Origin: Chloroflexota bacterium
GTDB lineage: Bacteria > Chloroflexota > Anaerolineae > Aggregatilineales > Phototrophicaceae
Assembly: GCA_020161935.1 (NCBI GenBank)
Contig: JAIUNI010000003.1
Coordinates: forward strand, 372,001 to 436,000
DNA length: 64,000 nt
Reading direction: 5' to 3'
In this document: positions 16,966 through 27,862 of the stretch, piece by piece
How the letters are laid out: each line of letters starts with the position of its first letter
How positions within the stretch are numbered: the first letter of the stretch is position 1
Position numbers and translations under genes: made by a program
The notes under the pieces: generated by a model
What the model saw: only the letters and a program-made list of their open reading frames with translations
The model's database searches: none
What the model was told of the DNA's origin: nothing

Positions 16966-18584
16966 CATCCAATTTCACGCTTTCACCACAGGATGCCTAT
17001 GGATTAGCGCGGGCGCTGGTCGGCATGTCGTGGGATAGTCTGCAACTCAGTCCCGCTGTCGGATTACTGCTGGCACATCTTGATCCGACAGTGCCGGATG
17101 ACCTGCGCTTTCTTCGTAAGGTATTGGGACAGGAACTTTTGCGGGCGGTGCTGGCGGTAGACCCGAATGCCGCGCCCCCGCCGCTGCCGCAGCGTGCCAC
17201 TGATCTCAACATCGTGCCGGAACTGCCCGCAGCGGCAAAACTGACCGATGCCCAACTTCAACAGGCAGCCGGTGTCGGGCAGTGGCTGAACGACTACATC
17301 CGCTGGGCAGGCAGTGCCGCCAATGAGACCCCGCTGGCGTTCCATCTCGGTGCAGGATTGTATCTGGCTGCCATTGCTGTCGGACGCAGACTGTACATCC
17401 ACACCCCCTGGCGGCAGCAGGTCTTTCCCAACCTGTATCTGATGGTGGTCGCCGTCTCGACTTACTATCGCAAATCGGCGGGTTTGAGCCTGGCGAGCGA
17501 AGTAGCACGATTGGCAATCCCGCACATGCTGATGCCACAGCCGGGATCACCGGAAAACTTCATGTCGATGCTGGGCGGCATTCTCCCGCCGAATTTTGCC
17601 GACATTCCGCAGTTGGATCGGGCGCGATTGGAAAAAGGCAATCGCTATGCCGCGCAGCGTGGGCTATTGCGCGATGAACTGTCGGGACTTTTCAAGTCGA
17701 TGGGCAGAGATTATATGGCGGGTTTGAAAGAACTCATCATGACCCTTTACGACTGTCCACCGTATCTGGACAGCAATACCAACAACAAAGGGCTGGTCGT
17801 CATCCGCGACGCGGCGCTGTCCATCCTCGGTGCGGCGACTCCCGCCGAACTGTCATCGGCACTGTCGTCGTCGGACTGGTTCAATGGCAATCTCGCCCGC
17901 TTCGGACTGCTCACGCCGGAGCCAGACTATAAGGAACGTGCTGCTCCGCAAGACAGCCAGACCCCAACCGAACTGGCAACCCGTTTGCGTCGTTTACATG
18001 AACGTCTGCCCGAACCGCCGCTGCCCGATGCGCTGGGTGAGAAGAAAACCAGCGAAGCCTGGTCGCTGTCGGCAGACATCTGGACGGCCTGTCATGCCTA
18101 CGAACAGGCGCTGCGGGCGATGACTGCCCCCAGTTCCTCACTGGATGACCGGCTGCGGGCGGTGTACGGGCGTCTGCATGTCCAGGCAATCAAGGTGGCG
18201 ACACTGCTGGCAGCGATGGACTGGGCGGACGAGGCTGGCGGGCTGCCACATCCGAAGGTAACAGCCGCCCACTGGTATCGGGCGCAGCAGATCGTCGAAG
18301 ACTGGCGGGCATCTGCTCACCGCCTGCTGGCAGATTTAGGCGAGAACGAAGAAGGACGGCTGGAAAATCGTGTGTTGAGTCTGCTCAAAGCCTGCGGCGG
18401 CAGTGCCACCGTGCGCGATTTGTACCGTACCCTGCGTGCGCCGCGTAAGACGGTGCTGGAGTCCCTCAAAGCGTTGGAAGACGACGGGCGGGTGATCCGC
18501 ATCCAGAACGCCTACAGCGGGCGGGGTCGTCCGCCGGAGAAGTACGAACTGCTGGATGCGGATTCTGTCACGGCTGCGACATAA
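16962..18584 (+). CDS. DUF3987-type replication protein with C-terminal winged helix
   Basis: 540 residues, start coupled by ATGA to the RHH gene. The central part (about 105-440) has the layout of DUF3987/YfjI primase-helicase-like proteins: a P-loop-like position, then the LLRDELSGLFKSM, TLYDCPPYLDSNT and LSILGAATPAEL segments. The P-loop is degenerate: VAVSTYYRKSAG keeps Lys-Ser but lacks the glycines, so ATP hydrolysis is doubtful. The last 70 residues look like a winged helix (ATVRDLYRTLRAPRKTVLESL). Followed by a primase, it likely takes part in replication initiation or stabilisation of the excised ICE. Confidence 0.8.
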   Translation: MTSNFTLSPQDAYGLARALVGMSWDSLQLSPAVGLLLAHLDPTVPDDLRFLRKVLGQELLRAVLAVDPNAAPPPLPQRATDLNIVPELPAAAKLTDAQLQQAAGVGQWLNDYIRWAGSAANETPLAFHLGAGLYLAAIAVGRRLYIHTPWRQQVFPNLYLMVVAVSTYYRKSAGLSLASEVARLAIPHMLMPQPGSPENFMSMLGGILPPNFADIPQLDRARLEKGNRYAAQRGLLRDELSGLFKSMGRDYMAGLKELIMTLYDCPPYLDSNTNNKGLVVIRDAALSILGAATPAELSSALSSSDWFNGNLARFGLLTPEPDYKERAAPQDSQTPTELATRLRRLHERLPEPPLPDALGEKKTSEAWSLSADIWTACHAYEQALRAMTAPSSSLDDRLRAVYGRLHVQAIKVATLLAAMDWADEAGGLPHPKVTAAHWYRAQQIVEDWRASAHRLLADLGENEEGRLENRVLSLLKACGGSATVRDLYRTLRAPRKTVLESLKALEDDGRVIRIQNAYSGRGRPPEKYELLDADSVTAAT

Positions 18585-18605
18585 ATCGAATTTTGTCATT
18601 TTGGC

Positions 18606-18627
18606 TTTTGTCACAGGCGTGACAAAA
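18606..18627. promoter_or_regulatory. Perfect palindrome between the DUF3987 and primase genes
   Basis: TTTTGTCAC and GTGACAAAA are exact inverted arms around AGGC. A further half-site TTTTGTCA lies at 18591-18598. No T-run follows, so an operator is more likely than a terminator. It could let the primase be controlled apart from the genes before it. Confidence 0.55.
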
Positions 18628-18643
18628 ATAGCGGAGATAACCG

Positions 18644-19651
18644 ATGGTCGATACCCAACACTTGAAGGAACACTGCGACCTGCGCCGCCTGGTCGAGCAG
18701 GATTTGGGACCCGCTCCATTGCGCGGCGGACGGGCTTACCTGTGGAAGTGTCCCTTCCATAACGAACACAAGGGCTTTAGCCTGGCAGTGTGGGCGAATG
18801 GCTACCGCTGCTTCGGAGCCTGTGATACCAGCGGTGATGCGCTGGACTGGTTAACCAATTACCGCCGCCTGAATTTTATTGAGGCGCTGCGCGTGTTGGG
18901 CGAGCGCATTGAGAATATTGCCCCTGTCGAGCGCAAGTGTCTGAAATCCCCTTCCGAACCACCGGAATGGGACTGGCAGCATCGGGCGGAACGCATTGTC
19001 AGCCAGGCGGAAGAAATTCTCTGGTCGGAAGTGGGTGAACCCGCGCTAAATTACCTGACAGGCAGAGGCTTGACGACACGCACGATACGTGCCGCCCGCT
19101 TGGGCTATGTACCCGGTGACTTCCGCAGTTGGCGTGCAATCGAAGGGATGGATGTTCCCTGCGGCATTACCATCCCCTGGTTTGCAGCGGACGCGCTCTG
19201 GGCAGTGAAAGTCCGTCGCGCTTACGGCACGCCGAAATACCAGCAGATCAAAGGCGGCAACGTCAACGGCTTGTACGGCGCAGACCAGTTAGCAAACCGG
19301 GATGTGGCTTTATTTTGCGAAGGCGAATTTGATACGCTGCTGGTGCGGCAGGAAGCCGGTGATCTGGTCGCTCCAGTGACCCTGAGCAGCGCCACCGCGA
19401 TCCTCAGTTCGCGCTGGTACGCCGAACTCACCCATTGCCATACCATTCTCGTCGCCTATGACCGCGATGCAGCAGGTGAAAAAGGTACGAACCGCCTGCT
19501 TTCGCTCTCGCCGCGCTTTCGCCCCATTCAAGTGCCGCAGGGCAAAGATGTAGGCGAGTTCCACCTGCAAGGCGGTGACCTCTATGCCTGGATTGCGAAT
19601 GCGCTGACCGAAAAACAATCGGTTTTGGAGGAGCAGCCCCATGCCCTCTAA
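18644..19651 (+). CDS. Short DnaG-like primase (CHC2 zinc finger plus TOPRIM)
   Basis: 335 residues. The N terminus has a zinc finger with C36, H39, C56 and C60 (CPFH ... CFGAC). A TOPRIM-type catalytic part follows at about 220-280 (LFCEGEFDTLL and LVAYDRDAAGEKG), with the Glu and Asp residues expected for metal binding. It would make RNA primers for replication of the element. It is about half the length of chromosomal DnaG and lacks a helicase-binding domain, as in many plasmid and ICE primases. It overlaps the next small ORF by 11 nt. Confidence 0.88.
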   Translation: MVDTQHLKEHCDLRRLVEQDLGPAPLRGGRAYLWKCPFHNEHKGFSLAVWANGYRCFGACDTSGDALDWLTNYRRLNFIEALRVLGERIENIAPVERKCLKSPSEPPEWDWQHRAERIVSQAEEILWSEVGEPALNYLTGRGLTTRTIRAARLGYVPGDFRSWRAIEGMDVPCGITIPWFAADALWAVKVRRAYGTPKYQQIKGGNVNGLYGADQLANRDVALFCEGEFDTLLVRQEAGDLVAPVTLSSATAILSSRWYAELTHCHTILVAYDRDAAGEKGTNRLLSLSPRFRPIQVPQGKDVGEFHLQGGDLYAWIANALTEKQSVLEEQPHAL

Positions 19652-19814
19652 AGTCACAAAACCACAAAAGCCAGAGGATATGCTGCTGCGTGTAATCCGG
19701 GTTGCAGAAATCCTGGCAAAAAGTCAGGGCAAAACAGTGGACGAACCCGCCACGAACCCGCCGTCTAATCAAACGGCTGTGAGTGCCATTCAGACGCAAA
19801 AAACACAGCCATAA
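19641..19814 (+). CDS. 57-residue small protein, coupled to the primase
   Basis: A frame of 57 codons starts at ATG 19641 inside the end of the primase gene, with GGAGGAG 7 nt upstream. The product starts MPSKVTKPQKPEDMLLRV, has one likely helix (about 11-30) and a polar, Asn/Pro/Thr/Gln tail. Overlap and strong ribosome site support it. Function unknown; perhaps an accessory of the primase or recombinase. Confidence 0.6.
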   Translation: MPSKVTKPQKPEDMLLRVIRVAEILAKSQGKTVDEPATNPPSNQTAVSAIQTQKTQP

Positions 19815-19857
19815 CATTTTGGTGTAAGCTCAGGCAAAGTCATGATGATAGGGTCTT

Positions 19858-21687
<1,830 letters not shown>

Positions 21688-21735
21688 ACTCTGGTATGAT
21701 GTACACCATCATGTGCAAGCAGGAGTTATTCAGCA

Positions 21736-24129
21736 TTGGCCCCACAACCCACCACCCATAAAGGTTTGACCGCCGCCGAAGTCGCCGAGCGCGTCCGGCG
21801 TGGCGAAACGAACGCCTTTAAAGCCCGTGTAGGCCGTACTTACTGGCAAATTTTCCGTGACAATATCTTTAATATTTTCAACATCATTTTCTTCTTATTG
21901 ATGATCGTGGTTTTTGCGCTTAAAGATTACCCCACCGCCGTGTTCGCCGGTTTTAGCGTGGTGACGAACTCGATCCTCGGCATGTTTCAGGAGATTAACG
22001 CCAAACGCAAACTCGACCAGTTGGCCGCGCTCGCCGCGAAAGACATTCTCGTCTGGCGTGATGGACAGCTCATTGGTGTACCGATTCATGACATAGTTAA
22101 AGATGATGTGATGCCCATCGAACCCGGCGACCGGCTGGTGGTTGACGGGCGCATCATCGAAAGCGACAGCCTTGAGATGGACGAATCGCAGCTTACAGGC
22201 GAGTCGGACGCGGTTTTCAAGGAAATCGGGGCGGAAGTGCATTCAGGCTCATTCTGTACTGCCGGTACGGGCGTGATCGTCGTCACACGGGTGGGTAAAG
22301 ACAGCACCATCAATAACTTGTCGACGATTGCGAAGGTCTACAAAAATGTGCTGACCCCCACCCAGCGCCGCTTGGCCGCCGTCGTGCAGGTGGCGCTCAT
22401 CGTCATGCTGATCGTCATGCCCATGCTGTTTATCGCCGGGTATTTGGCGGAACTGAATGGTCTGGAAATCATTCGCAGTTTAGTAGTATTTGTAAGCAGC
22501 ATCGTGCCGCAGGGGTTGGTGCTGACAGCTATTCTCTCGCTGACCATCGGCGCGATCAGCATCAGTCGTTTTCAAACGTTGATTCAACGGGTGAACGCCG
22601 TCGAGTCGATGGCGAACGTAACCGTTCTGTGCTTCGATAAAACCGGAACGCTCACCCGTAACGTGCTGACGGTCAGCGAGATTATCCCCCTGAACAACCG
22701 CCCGATGCCCGACTTGGAAGCCGATTTACGCCGTTACACCGGCAGCTTATCCTATAAGAACCGGACAGCCGCCGCGATTGCCGAAGTCCTACCGGCATCC
22801 ACGAATGGCAGCGTGCCGAACATGAAGCAGGGCGAAATCCCATTCAATTCGAGCCGGAAATGGGGCGCGGTCAGTTTTGAGGACAGCACCCTGATTCTGG
22901 GTGCGCCTGAACGGGTGATTAACGCGACCACCAATGCCGAAGCCTCTGAACGCGCCAGAGTGCTGGCTGAACAGGGGATGCGTGTTTTGGGTTTCGCGCG
23001 GGCGGCTGAACTGCCAACAAGTGGGCAGCTTAACGGCAGCACCGAAGCGCAGGCGTTGATCGTCCTGCATGACCAGATCAGACCCGATATTCAAGATACC
23101 CTTGCCGCATTCCGTGAGCAAAACGTAACCCTCAAGGTGATTTCCGGCGACAACCTCGAAACGGTGCGCTCAATCGCGACCGACTCCGGCATGGTCATCC
23201 GTAAAGCCTATACGGGCGACCAGTTGAACGCCATGAATGACCACGAACTGCAAGCCGTAGTGGTCGATGCGGATTTGTTCGCCCGTATCGAACCGGATAC
23301 CAAGCGCCGCATTATCGCTGCCCTTAAGCGTGAGGGTGAGTATGTGGCGATGGTTGGTGACGGCGTGAACGATGTGCCAGCCTTGAAGGAAGCGCATCTG
23401 GCGATTGCCATGAATGACGGCGCACAAATCGCCAAGGATGTCGCCGAAATCGTGCTGCTCAATAACGCCATGTCCACGCTGCCAAAGGCGTTTGAAGAAG
23501 GCAAGGAGATTACCCAGACCATTTTCAGCAGTATCAAGCTGTTCTTGGCAAAGAATTTCTACACCATCGTCCTCATCTTCTTCGTCGGGTTTATGACGCT
23601 GCCGTTCCCCACCAGTCCCGTACAGATTAGCTGGGTGACGCTCGGAACCGTCAACATTCCAGCAACACTGATCGCCTTTAAGATTATCCGTCCCAAGCAT
23701 ATGGCGAAGTTCCGCAAGGACGTGCTGGAGTACGTAATTACCGCCGGTACCATTGGCGCGGTGGTGATGGCGCTCATGTACGTGGTGGCCTACTACGGGA
23801 CGGAATCCAATGTTCACGCCGCCCGCAGCGCGATCACCATGTTTATCGCGCTTTTCGGCACGCTCATCTTCTGGAACGTGTGCGGGGTCGAAATTTTCGA
23901 ACCGGGTACCTACCCCCCGCGCTGGCGGATTATGCTGCTCGGCATTGTGCTAACGTTCCTCACCATGCTTGCGCCGTTCATCGTGCCGGACTTCTTCGCC
24001 TTCATTCCGCCGGATGGCCTGTTGTGGGCGCTGATTATCTCGTGCTTCTTGCTGACGGCAGGGCTGCTGCACGTTTTCACTCGTAACCGCAGCCTGATTG
24101 AGCACTTGTGGGAACTCTTTAAGCCCTAA
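21736..24129 (+). CDS. Cation-transporting P-type ATPase, CtpE-like
   Basis: 797 residues from a TTG start with AGGAG 10 nt upstream. It has all the P-type ATPase marks: TGES at 154-157 (actuator), the phosphorylated D301 in DKTGTLT, and GDGVNDVPALK in the hinge. About ten membrane helices surround these. The M4 motif reads VPQGL (257-261), close to the VPEGL of CtpE-type calcium transporters, with Gln in place of Glu. The length equals that of mycobacterial CtpE as I remember it. Probable calcium or other divalent cation export; the Gln makes the ion uncertain. First chromosomal gene after the ICE. Confidence 0.9.
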   Translation: MAPQPTTHKGLTAAEVAERVRRGETNAFKARVGRTYWQIFRDNIFNIFNIIFFLLMIVVFALKDYPTAVFAGFSVVTNSILGMFQEINAKRKLDQLAALAAKDILVWRDGQLIGVPIHDIVKDDVMPIEPGDRLVVDGRIIESDSLEMDESQLTGESDAVFKEIGAEVHSGSFCTAGTGVIVVTRVGKDSTINNLSTIAKVYKNVLTPTQRRLAAVVQVALIVMLIVMPMLFIAGYLAELNGLEIIRSLVVFVSSIVPQGLVLTAILSLTIGAISISRFQTLIQRVNAVESMANVTVLCFDKTGTLTRNVLTVSEIIPLNNRPMPDLEADLRRYTGSLSYKNRTAAAIAEVLPASTNGSVPNMKQGEIPFNSSRKWGAVSFEDSTLILGAPERVINATTNAEASERARVLAEQGMRVLGFARAAELPTSGQLNGSTEAQALIVLHDQIRPDIQDTLAAFREQNVTLKVISGDNLETVRSIATDSGMVIRKAYTGDQLNAMNDHELQAVVVDADLFARIEPDTKRRIIAALKREGEYVAMVGDGVNDVPALKEAHLAIAMNDGAQIAKDVAEIVLLNNAMSTLPKAFEEGKEITQTIFSSIKLFLAKNFYTIVLIFFVGFMTLPFPTSPVQISWVTLGTVNIPATLIAFKIIRPKHMAKFRKDVLEYVITAGTIGAVVMALMYVVAYYGTESNVHAARSAITMFIALFGTLIFWNVCGVEIFEPGTYPPRWRIMLLGIVLTFLTMLAPFIVPDFFAFIPPDGLLWALIISCFLLTAGLLHVFTRNRSLIEHLWELFKP

Positions 24130-24165
24130 CCCCAAAATCCTCTATCCTAAACCGCATTTTCGTAG

Positions 24166-24184
24166 GGGAGGGCCACACCCTCCC
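24166..24184 (+). terminator. Hairpin after the P-type ATPase, possible terminator
   Basis: GGGAGGG and CCCTCCC flank CCACA, followed by GTATTTT. It is also a member of the GTAGGG-prefixed hairpin family, so termination may be a secondary use. Confidence 0.5.
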
Positions 24185-24189
24185 GTATT

Positions 24190-24670
24190 TTCGCCTCGCC
24201 CTCCATGTCTCTGTGGTTTATTTTCTCTCCCCTTGTCGCGCTTGGCGATTCGTCCTTTTTCACCCCTCTGTGCCATTGCGCCTCTGTATTAAAAATTTTG
24301 CGTCCTTCGCGCCTTTGCGTTAAATCTTCCCTCCCCTTGTCGCACTTGGCGATTCGTCCTTTTTCACCCCTCTGTGCCATTGAGCCATTGCGCCTTTGTG
24401 TTAAATCTTCTTTGCGCCCTTTGCCACTTCGCGCCTTTGTGTTAAATCTTCTCCCTCTCTTTGGCATTCTTGGCGATTCGTCCTTTTTCACCCCTCTGTG
24501 CCATTGAGCCATTGCGCCTCTGTGTTAAAAATTTTGCGTCCTTCGCGCCTTTGCGTTAAATTTTCCCTCCCCTTGGCGTGCTTGGCGATTCGTGTTTGCG
24601 TTCTGTTTCTCTGTGCCATTGAGCCATTGCGCCTCTGTGTTAAAAATTTTGCGTCCTTCGCGTTAAATGT
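24190..24670. repeat. Array of about 9-nt periodic CGCAAAG-type repeats
   Basis: On the minus strand the DNA is built of near-repeats such as ACGCAAAGG, GCGCGAAGG, ACACAGAGG and TGGCACAGAGG, plus AATCGCCAAG. Longer blocks of about 110-130 bp recur. Open frames here translate to Arg/Glu/Lys-rich nonsense and are not genes. Nothing else is seen between 24,130 and 24,747. Confidence 0.8.
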
Positions 24671-24747
24671 TCGTGATCTGTGGACTCATTGAATCCCCGA
24701 TCTCGCGCTATACTCGCGACATAAATACGTCCAAAGAGATCGCCAAA

Positions 24748-25524
24748 ATGACCTTACTAGACATCGTTGTTATGTTTGTCGCGGCTGTACTTGCCGGTGC
24801 GCTCAATTCGGTCGCGGGTGGCGGCAGCTTCATCTCCTATCCGGCGTTGGTTTTTGGCGGCGTACCGCTGATTAACGCCAACACCACCAGCACGGTCGCC
24901 CTATGGCCGGGGACGGTCGCCAGTATGGGCGCGTACCGCAAAGAGATCGCCAATGAACGGGAGGGCATATGGCCTCTGCTGTTTGCCAGTTTCTTTGGGG
25001 GCATCATCGGCGCACACATCTTACTGCATACCACCGAAAATACTTTCGCCAAGCTGCTCCCCTTTCTGCTGCTGTTGGCAACGCTGTTATTCGCCTTTAG
25101 CAAACGGCTCAGTGCTTGGGTTCGGAAGACGATGGACGGCAGTCGGTTGCCCGCTTCGACACTGCGCGGTGGGGTTGTCATATTTCAGTTCATCATCGGG
25201 GTTTACGGTGGTTTCTTCGGTGGCGGCATCGGCATTATGATGTTAGCGGCGTTTGGGTTGCTGGGCATGGATAACATCCACCGCATGAACGGTATCAAGA
25301 CCGTGATGGCGAGTGTGATTAACGGTGTCGCCGTGCTGTTGTTCGTCATCAACGGCGCGATTTATTGGCCGCAAGCAGTGATTATGATCGTCGGCGCGAT
25401 TATCGGCGGCTACGCGGGCGCGACTTTTGCCCAGCGCATCAACCCGTTACGGGTGCGCCAGTTTGTGATCGTCGTCGGCTGCGTGATGACCTGCATCTTC
25501 TTCTACCGCACCTATTTGTCATAG
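24748..25524 (+). CDS. TauE/SafE-family membrane permease
   Basis: 258 residues from the ATG at 24748; an upstream extension to 24667 would start inside repeat DNA and lacks membrane character. Seven to eight hydrophobic helices arranged in two halves, with the family motifs LNSVAGGGSFISYPAL near the N terminus and YGGFFGGGIGIMML at the start of the second half. The family exports or imports sulfur-containing or organic anions such as sulfite or sulfoacetate; the substrate cannot be told here. No linked sulfur genes. Confidence 0.88.
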   Translation: MTLLDIVVMFVAAVLAGALNSVAGGGSFISYPALVFGGVPLINANTTSTVALWPGTVASMGAYRKEIANEREGIWPLLFASFFGGIIGAHILLHTTENTFAKLLPFLLLLATLLFAFSKRLSAWVRKTMDGSRLPASTLRGGVVIFQFIIGVYGGFFGGGIGIMMLAAFGLLGMDNIHRMNGIKTVMASVINGVAVLLFVINGAIYWPQAVIMIVGAIIGGYAGATFAQRINPLRVRQFVIVVGCVMTCIFFYRTYLS

Positions 25525-25534
25525 GTTTTTTGTG

Positions 25535-26215
25535 ATGGACGGATCTCAATCTCTTGGCTTCGAATCTTGGATTGTTCTAATCTTCGACCATTTTCAAAGT
25601 ATCGAGTCTCCTTCGAACTACGATATTCCGTGGGACTACGAAGCTGAACCAGAGCTTGTACTGAGTTACCTCACGAGGCTTTTCGAAAATGCAGGGGCTT
25701 TGCTTACTCCATATACCGATCCGCAAGTAAGTAACGGATTGGAATATCTAGTTAGTCCTAATTTTTCTAATTACATGTTCGTATTGCAAGACACAAACAT
25801 CGCGATGGAAAAGCGCATACGCTGCATTGAGGCGTTTTACTACCTTTTTTCTACTTTCTTTGCAGTTCGCTGCGAGAATGAGATTAGAGGAACGCTATTG
25901 GAAAAAATTCGATCCTTATGCTGGAAATGCTATACGTGGTATGACTTAATCCCAATTCACGCGAATTGGGTGTCAGACGCATCACAACCCGAGTTCAACG
26001 ATGCAATGCTAGCGGTTATGCAGAAAACCCTGTCCGTTAGTCATCCTTTGTGCCAAAAAGGTGGGCTTCATGGATTAGGGTTATGGCATTACACCTATCC
26101 AGAACGTGTTGAACGAATAATCGATCAGTTTATAGCTGAGTTTCCTAACATTTCTGATGATGTACGGAATTACGCGCAGCAGGCAAGACGAGGATATGTA
26201 CGTGATTGGCATTAA
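25535..26215 (+). CDS. AT-rich gene of unknown function
   Basis: 226 residues from the ATG at 25535, 10 nt after the permease stop. Soluble, Trp- and Cys-containing, mostly helical in appearance, with segments such as ECIRC-like RIRCIEAFYYLF and a C-terminal GGLHGLGLWHYTYPERV. The base composition is clearly richer in A/T than neighbours and codon choice differs, suggesting recent transfer. I recall similar hypothetical proteins in other large-genome bacteria but know no function. Confidence 0.75.
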   Translation: MDGSQSLGFESWIVLIFDHFQSIESPSNYDIPWDYEAEPELVLSYLTRLFENAGALLTPYTDPQVSNGLEYLVSPNFSNYMFVLQDTNIAMEKRIRCIEAFYYLFSTFFAVRCENEIRGTLLEKIRSLCWKCYTWYDLIPIHANWVSDASQPEFNDAMLAVMQKTLSVSHPLCQKGGLHGLGLWHYTYPERVERIIDQFIAEFPNISDDVRNYAQQARRGYVRDWH

Positions 26216-26250
26216 AAGCTTTTTACGTACATGTATCTAGGGAATTGCGT

Positions 26251-27030
26251 TTAAACGAGTAAGAGATAAACACCCCGTTCGCGAATATGCTCGGCGGTTT
26301 CGTCGTCCAAACTTGTATCCGAAACGAGCGTGTGGATCGTTTCCAACGGCGTGACCTGCGCGAGTGCTGACTGTTCGAACTTGCTGCTGTCAGTCACAAC
26401 GATCACATGATCGCCGATTGCCATGTAGGCACGGAACAACTCGGCTTCTTCCGGTGTTTCGGCGCTCAGGCCGCGCTGCACCGAAATCCCCTTAGCCCCG
26501 ATAATCACCTTATCCACCTGAAGCTGCGCCAGCACCGCGCGGGAAAGCGTCCCGCGTACCGCCTGTTCTTCGGGGTCAATCGTCCCCCCCAACATAATCA
26601 CTTTATGCCGTTCCTGCTGGAGGAGTTCGACTGCCACCAACAGCGAATCAGTCACGATGGTCAGGTCATGGTGCTGCCCCAAATGACGCGCCACCGCGAG
26701 GCCGGTACTGCCGCCGGAGATGAGCAGCGTTTCGCCATCTTTAATCAACCCCGCCGCTGCCTGACCAATCCGCGCTTTTTCGGCGGAATGGCTTTTCTGG
26801 CGCACGACAATCGGCGTTTCGCGGGTGGCAACCGATTGCAGCCGCATCACCCCGCCATGCACACGCTGCACCGCGTTCTGTGCCGCCAGCGTCGCCAAAT
26901 CGCGCCGGATCGTCGCGTCACTCACATCAAAAATCTCGCTGAGTTCCGGCACACTGAGCCGCCCACGTTCGCTCACCAACTGAACGATGTGGTTCTGCCG
27001 TTCCAGCGAAACATAATCCATATGCGTCAT
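26251..27030 (-). CDS. DeoR/GlpR-family transcription regulator
   Basis: 259 residues. The N-terminal helix-turn-helix (ERQNHIVQLVSERGRLSV, FDVSDATIRRDLATL) is the DeoR signature, and the C-terminal DeoRC sugar-phosphate sensing domain has GGSTGLAVARHL and VDKVIIGAKGI. The family represses sugar genes until a sugar phosphate binds. It is divergent from the amidohydrolase-SIS-ABC-GH4 cluster and is the likely regulator of it. GAAGG lies 9-12 nt before the ATG; an ATG three codons in is also possible. Confidence 0.9.
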   Translation of the reverse strand: MTHMDYVSLERQNHIVQLVSERGRLSVPELSEIFDVSDATIRRDLATLAAQNAVQRVHGGVMRLQSVATRETPIVVRQKSHSAEKARIGQAAAGLIKDGETLLISGGSTGLAVARHLGQHHDLTIVTDSLLVAVELLQQERHKVIMLGGTIDPEEQAVRGTLSRAVLAQLQVDKVIIGAKGISVQRGLSAETPEEAELFRAYMAIGDHVIVVTDSSKFEQSALAQVTPLETIHTLVSDTSLDDETAEHIRERGVYLLLV

Positions 27031-27053
27031 CTCATACTACCTTCTTGCCTTAA

Positions 27054-27720
27054 TCTTGGCGTACTTGGCGACTTGGCGGTTCAAATCTCTTGTCTTTCTC
27101 TCCACGTCTCAGCAGTTCACCCTCTGCGCCTTTGTGCCATTGCGCCTTTGTGTTAAAAATCTTTGCGCCCTTTGCCCCTTCGCGCCTTTGCGTTTTGTTA
27201 CTCTGCTTCTCCGTCTTTCTCTGCGCTCTCCACGTCTGTGCGATGTCTTACTTAAATTATCAGTGCGTCAATGCTCATTATCGCTTCTGATAATCCCCTC
27301 CCTGTTACTCTATCAGCGTAGTGAGCCTGCGAACGTGCTGATGTGGGAGGGCTAGGGTGGGGTCACATTCTCTGCCTTAATCTTGGCGTTCTTGGCGACT
27401 TGGCGGTTTATTCTCTTTGCATTTCTCTGTGTCTCTGTGGTTAAATCTTCTCCGTATTCCTCTGCGCCCTCCGCGTCTCTGCGGTTCAATCTTCTCCGCA
27501 TTTCCTCTGCGATCTCCGCGTCTCTGCGGTTCAATCTTCTCTCCGTCTTTCTCTGTGTCCTCTTTGTCTCTGTGGTTAAAATCTTCTCCGCATTTTCTCT
27601 CTGCGGTTCAACCCCTTGGCGTTCTCGCTTGTCCACTTGGCGCTCTTGGCGATTCGTCTTTGTCTTTGTCTTTGTCTTTGTTTTGACTGGAGACTGATAA
27701 CTGGCGACGGGTGACTTTTC
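27054..27720. repeat. Periodic CGCAAAG/CGCCAAG repeat arrays upstream of the DeoR gene
   Basis: Two blocks (27054-27262 and 27360-27720) of the same 8-10 nt periodic family. On the minus strand AACCGCCAAGTCGCCAAG, ACGCAAAGG and CCGCAGAGACGCAGAGG are visible. They are followed by GACTGGAGACTGATAACTGG, which recurs at 39,600 and 40,570. Frames in here give repeated RRDAE-type peptides and are not genes. No other content between 27,031 and 27,780. Confidence 0.8.
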
Positions 27721-27784
27721 TTAAAACTTGCCACTTGAAACTATCTTACCACTTTTCATGCACGAGTTGCTTGCATAATTTTTC

Positions 27785-27826
27785 AAAACGCGCATAATAT
27801 AAGCGCAAATGAACATAAACGCGCAT
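27785..27826. promoter_or_regulatory. Candidate DeoR operator upstream of the carbohydrate cluster
   Basis: Two copies of AAACGCGCAT lie 31 bp apart (27786-27795 and 27817-27826) with a third GCGCA between them, in AT-rich DNA just before the amidohydrolase gene. DeoR-type regulators often bind spaced direct repeats, and the regulator gene is the neighbour. Confidence 0.45.
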
Positions 27827-27862
27827 GATGACTTGCTTATTGATCTCGATCAAGCGTGAAGG

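Noticed and set aside
24147..24692. Several long open frames on both strands with Arg/Gln/Lys-rich peptides
   Set aside because: They lie wholly in the periodic repeat array, repeat the same peptide words and lack ribosome sites.
27352..27697. Open frames with RRDAE/TTETQR-type repeated peptides
   Set aside because: Typical spurious translation of the CGCAGAG repeat family.
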